Source of the DNA: Thiotrichales bacterium
GTDB lineage: Bacteria; Pseudomonadota; Gammaproteobacteria; Thiomicrospirales; Thiomicrospiraceae
Assembly (NCBI GenBank): GCA_014763835.1
Contig: JACXUQ010000089.1
Location: 1 to 5,865, forward strand
Reading direction: 5' to 3'
Length of the DNA stretch: 5,865 nt
In this document: piece by piece, positions 5,437 through 5,865 of the stretch
Layout of the letters: each line of letters starts with the position of its first letter
Position numbering within the stretch: position 1 is the stretch's first letter
Notes under the pieces: model-generated
Told to the model about the DNA's origin: nothing
The model's database searches: none
Seen by the model: the letters and a program-made list of their open reading frames with translations, nothing else
Translations under genes and position numbers: made by a program

Positions 5437-5865
5437 ATGTCCATCCGGTTTGCGGGTTTTCAGCAGGTTTTAAGGGATTATCCCGAATAAGCGCATAGGG
5501 TTTGTATTGCCTGATGGTCAGGCGGTGCCGGCGCATTTTCATATCACGGATGTGGGCAGTGTGTTCCGCCATTTTATCGATTGCGGCGGACAGATTGGCG
5601 ATGAAGCCTATGTGCAGATCCAGTTGTGGCTGGGCGCGGATAGTGCGCACCGTTTGACTGCCCAGACCGCGGGCAAGATTTTGCAGCAAAGTCAGCCGGT
5701 ATTGGCCCGGTTGCCGGATTTGGCGCGCAGTGAGGTGATGGTTGAATACCAAACCACCTTGACCTCGCTCTATGCGATTGATGTGGTGCGTGTTACGACG
5801 GATGCGTTGCTGTTTGCTCTCAGTGCGGTGCAGACACAGTGTTTGGCCGCACTGCGCCATGAGCG
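5437..5865 (+). CDS. DUF6428-like protein, frameshifted near the start and cut by the window edge
   Basis: The function is unknown; I recall this family being found beside arsR genes. The ATG at 5437, four bases after arsP, opens MSIRFAGFQQVLRDYPE and then meets a TAA at 5488-5490. In the next frame the sequence continues without a stop to the window end: NKRIGFVLPDGQAVPAHFH, then ITDVG and FIDCGG, a QLWLG strand, and a long C-terminal part with QTQCLAAL. The HFHITDVG and HFIDCGG segments are the features I associate with DUF6428; the His and Cys residues in them could bind a metal, which is speculation. Removing one C from CCC at 5482-5484 joins the frames as YPNKRIGFVLPDG. The second frame has no good ATG start of its own; a TTG at 5507 with AGGG six bases upstream could restart translation but would lose the N-terminus. 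It is either a damaged gene, a sequencing error or, less likely, a programmed +1 shift. The 3' end lies outside the window. Confidence 0.7.
5471..5491 (+). other. Frameshift site in the DUF6428-like gene
   Basis: The first frame reads TTA AGG GAT TAT CCC GAA TAA. The second frame has its last upstream stop at 5471-5473, so the frame change must fall between 5474 and 5490. Skipping one base at CCC-G gives TAT CCC AAT AAG, restoring the family-like run. A single extra C in the three-C run is the simplest cause. An AAGGGA (5472-5477) lies a few bases upstream of CCC, loosely recalling the internal Shine-Dalgarno that stimulates the RF2 +1 shift, but the spacing and slip codon differ from RF2. 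Confidence 0.65.

Noticed and set aside
5405..5860. Minus-strand 151-codon open frame over the DUF6428-like gene
   Set aside because: It is antisense to a protein with recognisable conserved motifs, is rich in Gln, Arg and His as shadow frames are, and has no promoter or ribosome site I can see.

Overview
The window holds six protein-coding genes in two blocks and no rRNA, tRNA, CRISPR array or insertion sequence that I can see. Base composition is close to even, and gene density is typical of a bacterial chromosome. The organism is most likely a gammaproteobacterium, possibly a sulfur oxidiser of the Thiomicrospira/Hydrogenovibrio type. That guess rests mainly on the malate:quinone oxidoreductase, which is of the short form I associate with Helicobacter and Campylobacter and which I recall also being present in that gammaproteobacterial group. 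It is an inference, not a demonstration.

Block 1 lies on the minus strand and is read from about 3805 down to 190. It contains mqo (malate to oxaloacetate, electrons to quinone), then after only 10 bp a COG0523 (CobW/ZagA-like) metallochaperone GTPase, then after 167 bp folE2 (zinc-sparing GTP cyclohydrolase I for folate and related pterins). A strong intrinsic terminator at 190-213 closes the block. The COG0523/folE2 pairing usually points to zinc limitation, but no Zur-type palindrome is visible here. The tight mqo-COG0523 junction ties this GTPase to central carbon metabolism instead.

Block 2 is a divergent arsenic-type locus. arsR (minus strand) and arsP (plus strand) diverge from a 134-bp region. 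In that region a 22-bp near-perfect palindrome lies exactly between the -35 and -10 of the arsR promoter and covers the predicted arsP transcription start, so one ArsR dimer could repress both directions. Four bases after arsP comes a gene that resembles the DUF6428 family. Its first 16 or so codons are in one frame and the conserved remainder is in the +1 frame. One extra C in the CCC at 5482-5484 explains the break, and the gene continues past the right edge of the window.

The left end (1-238) is intergenic. It contains a three-unit 8-bp tandem repeat of a widely dispersed CACAGAG type and the terminator. The points most worth a second look are the frameshift in the DUF6428-like gene, the operator architecture, and the metallochaperone placed between mqo and folE2.
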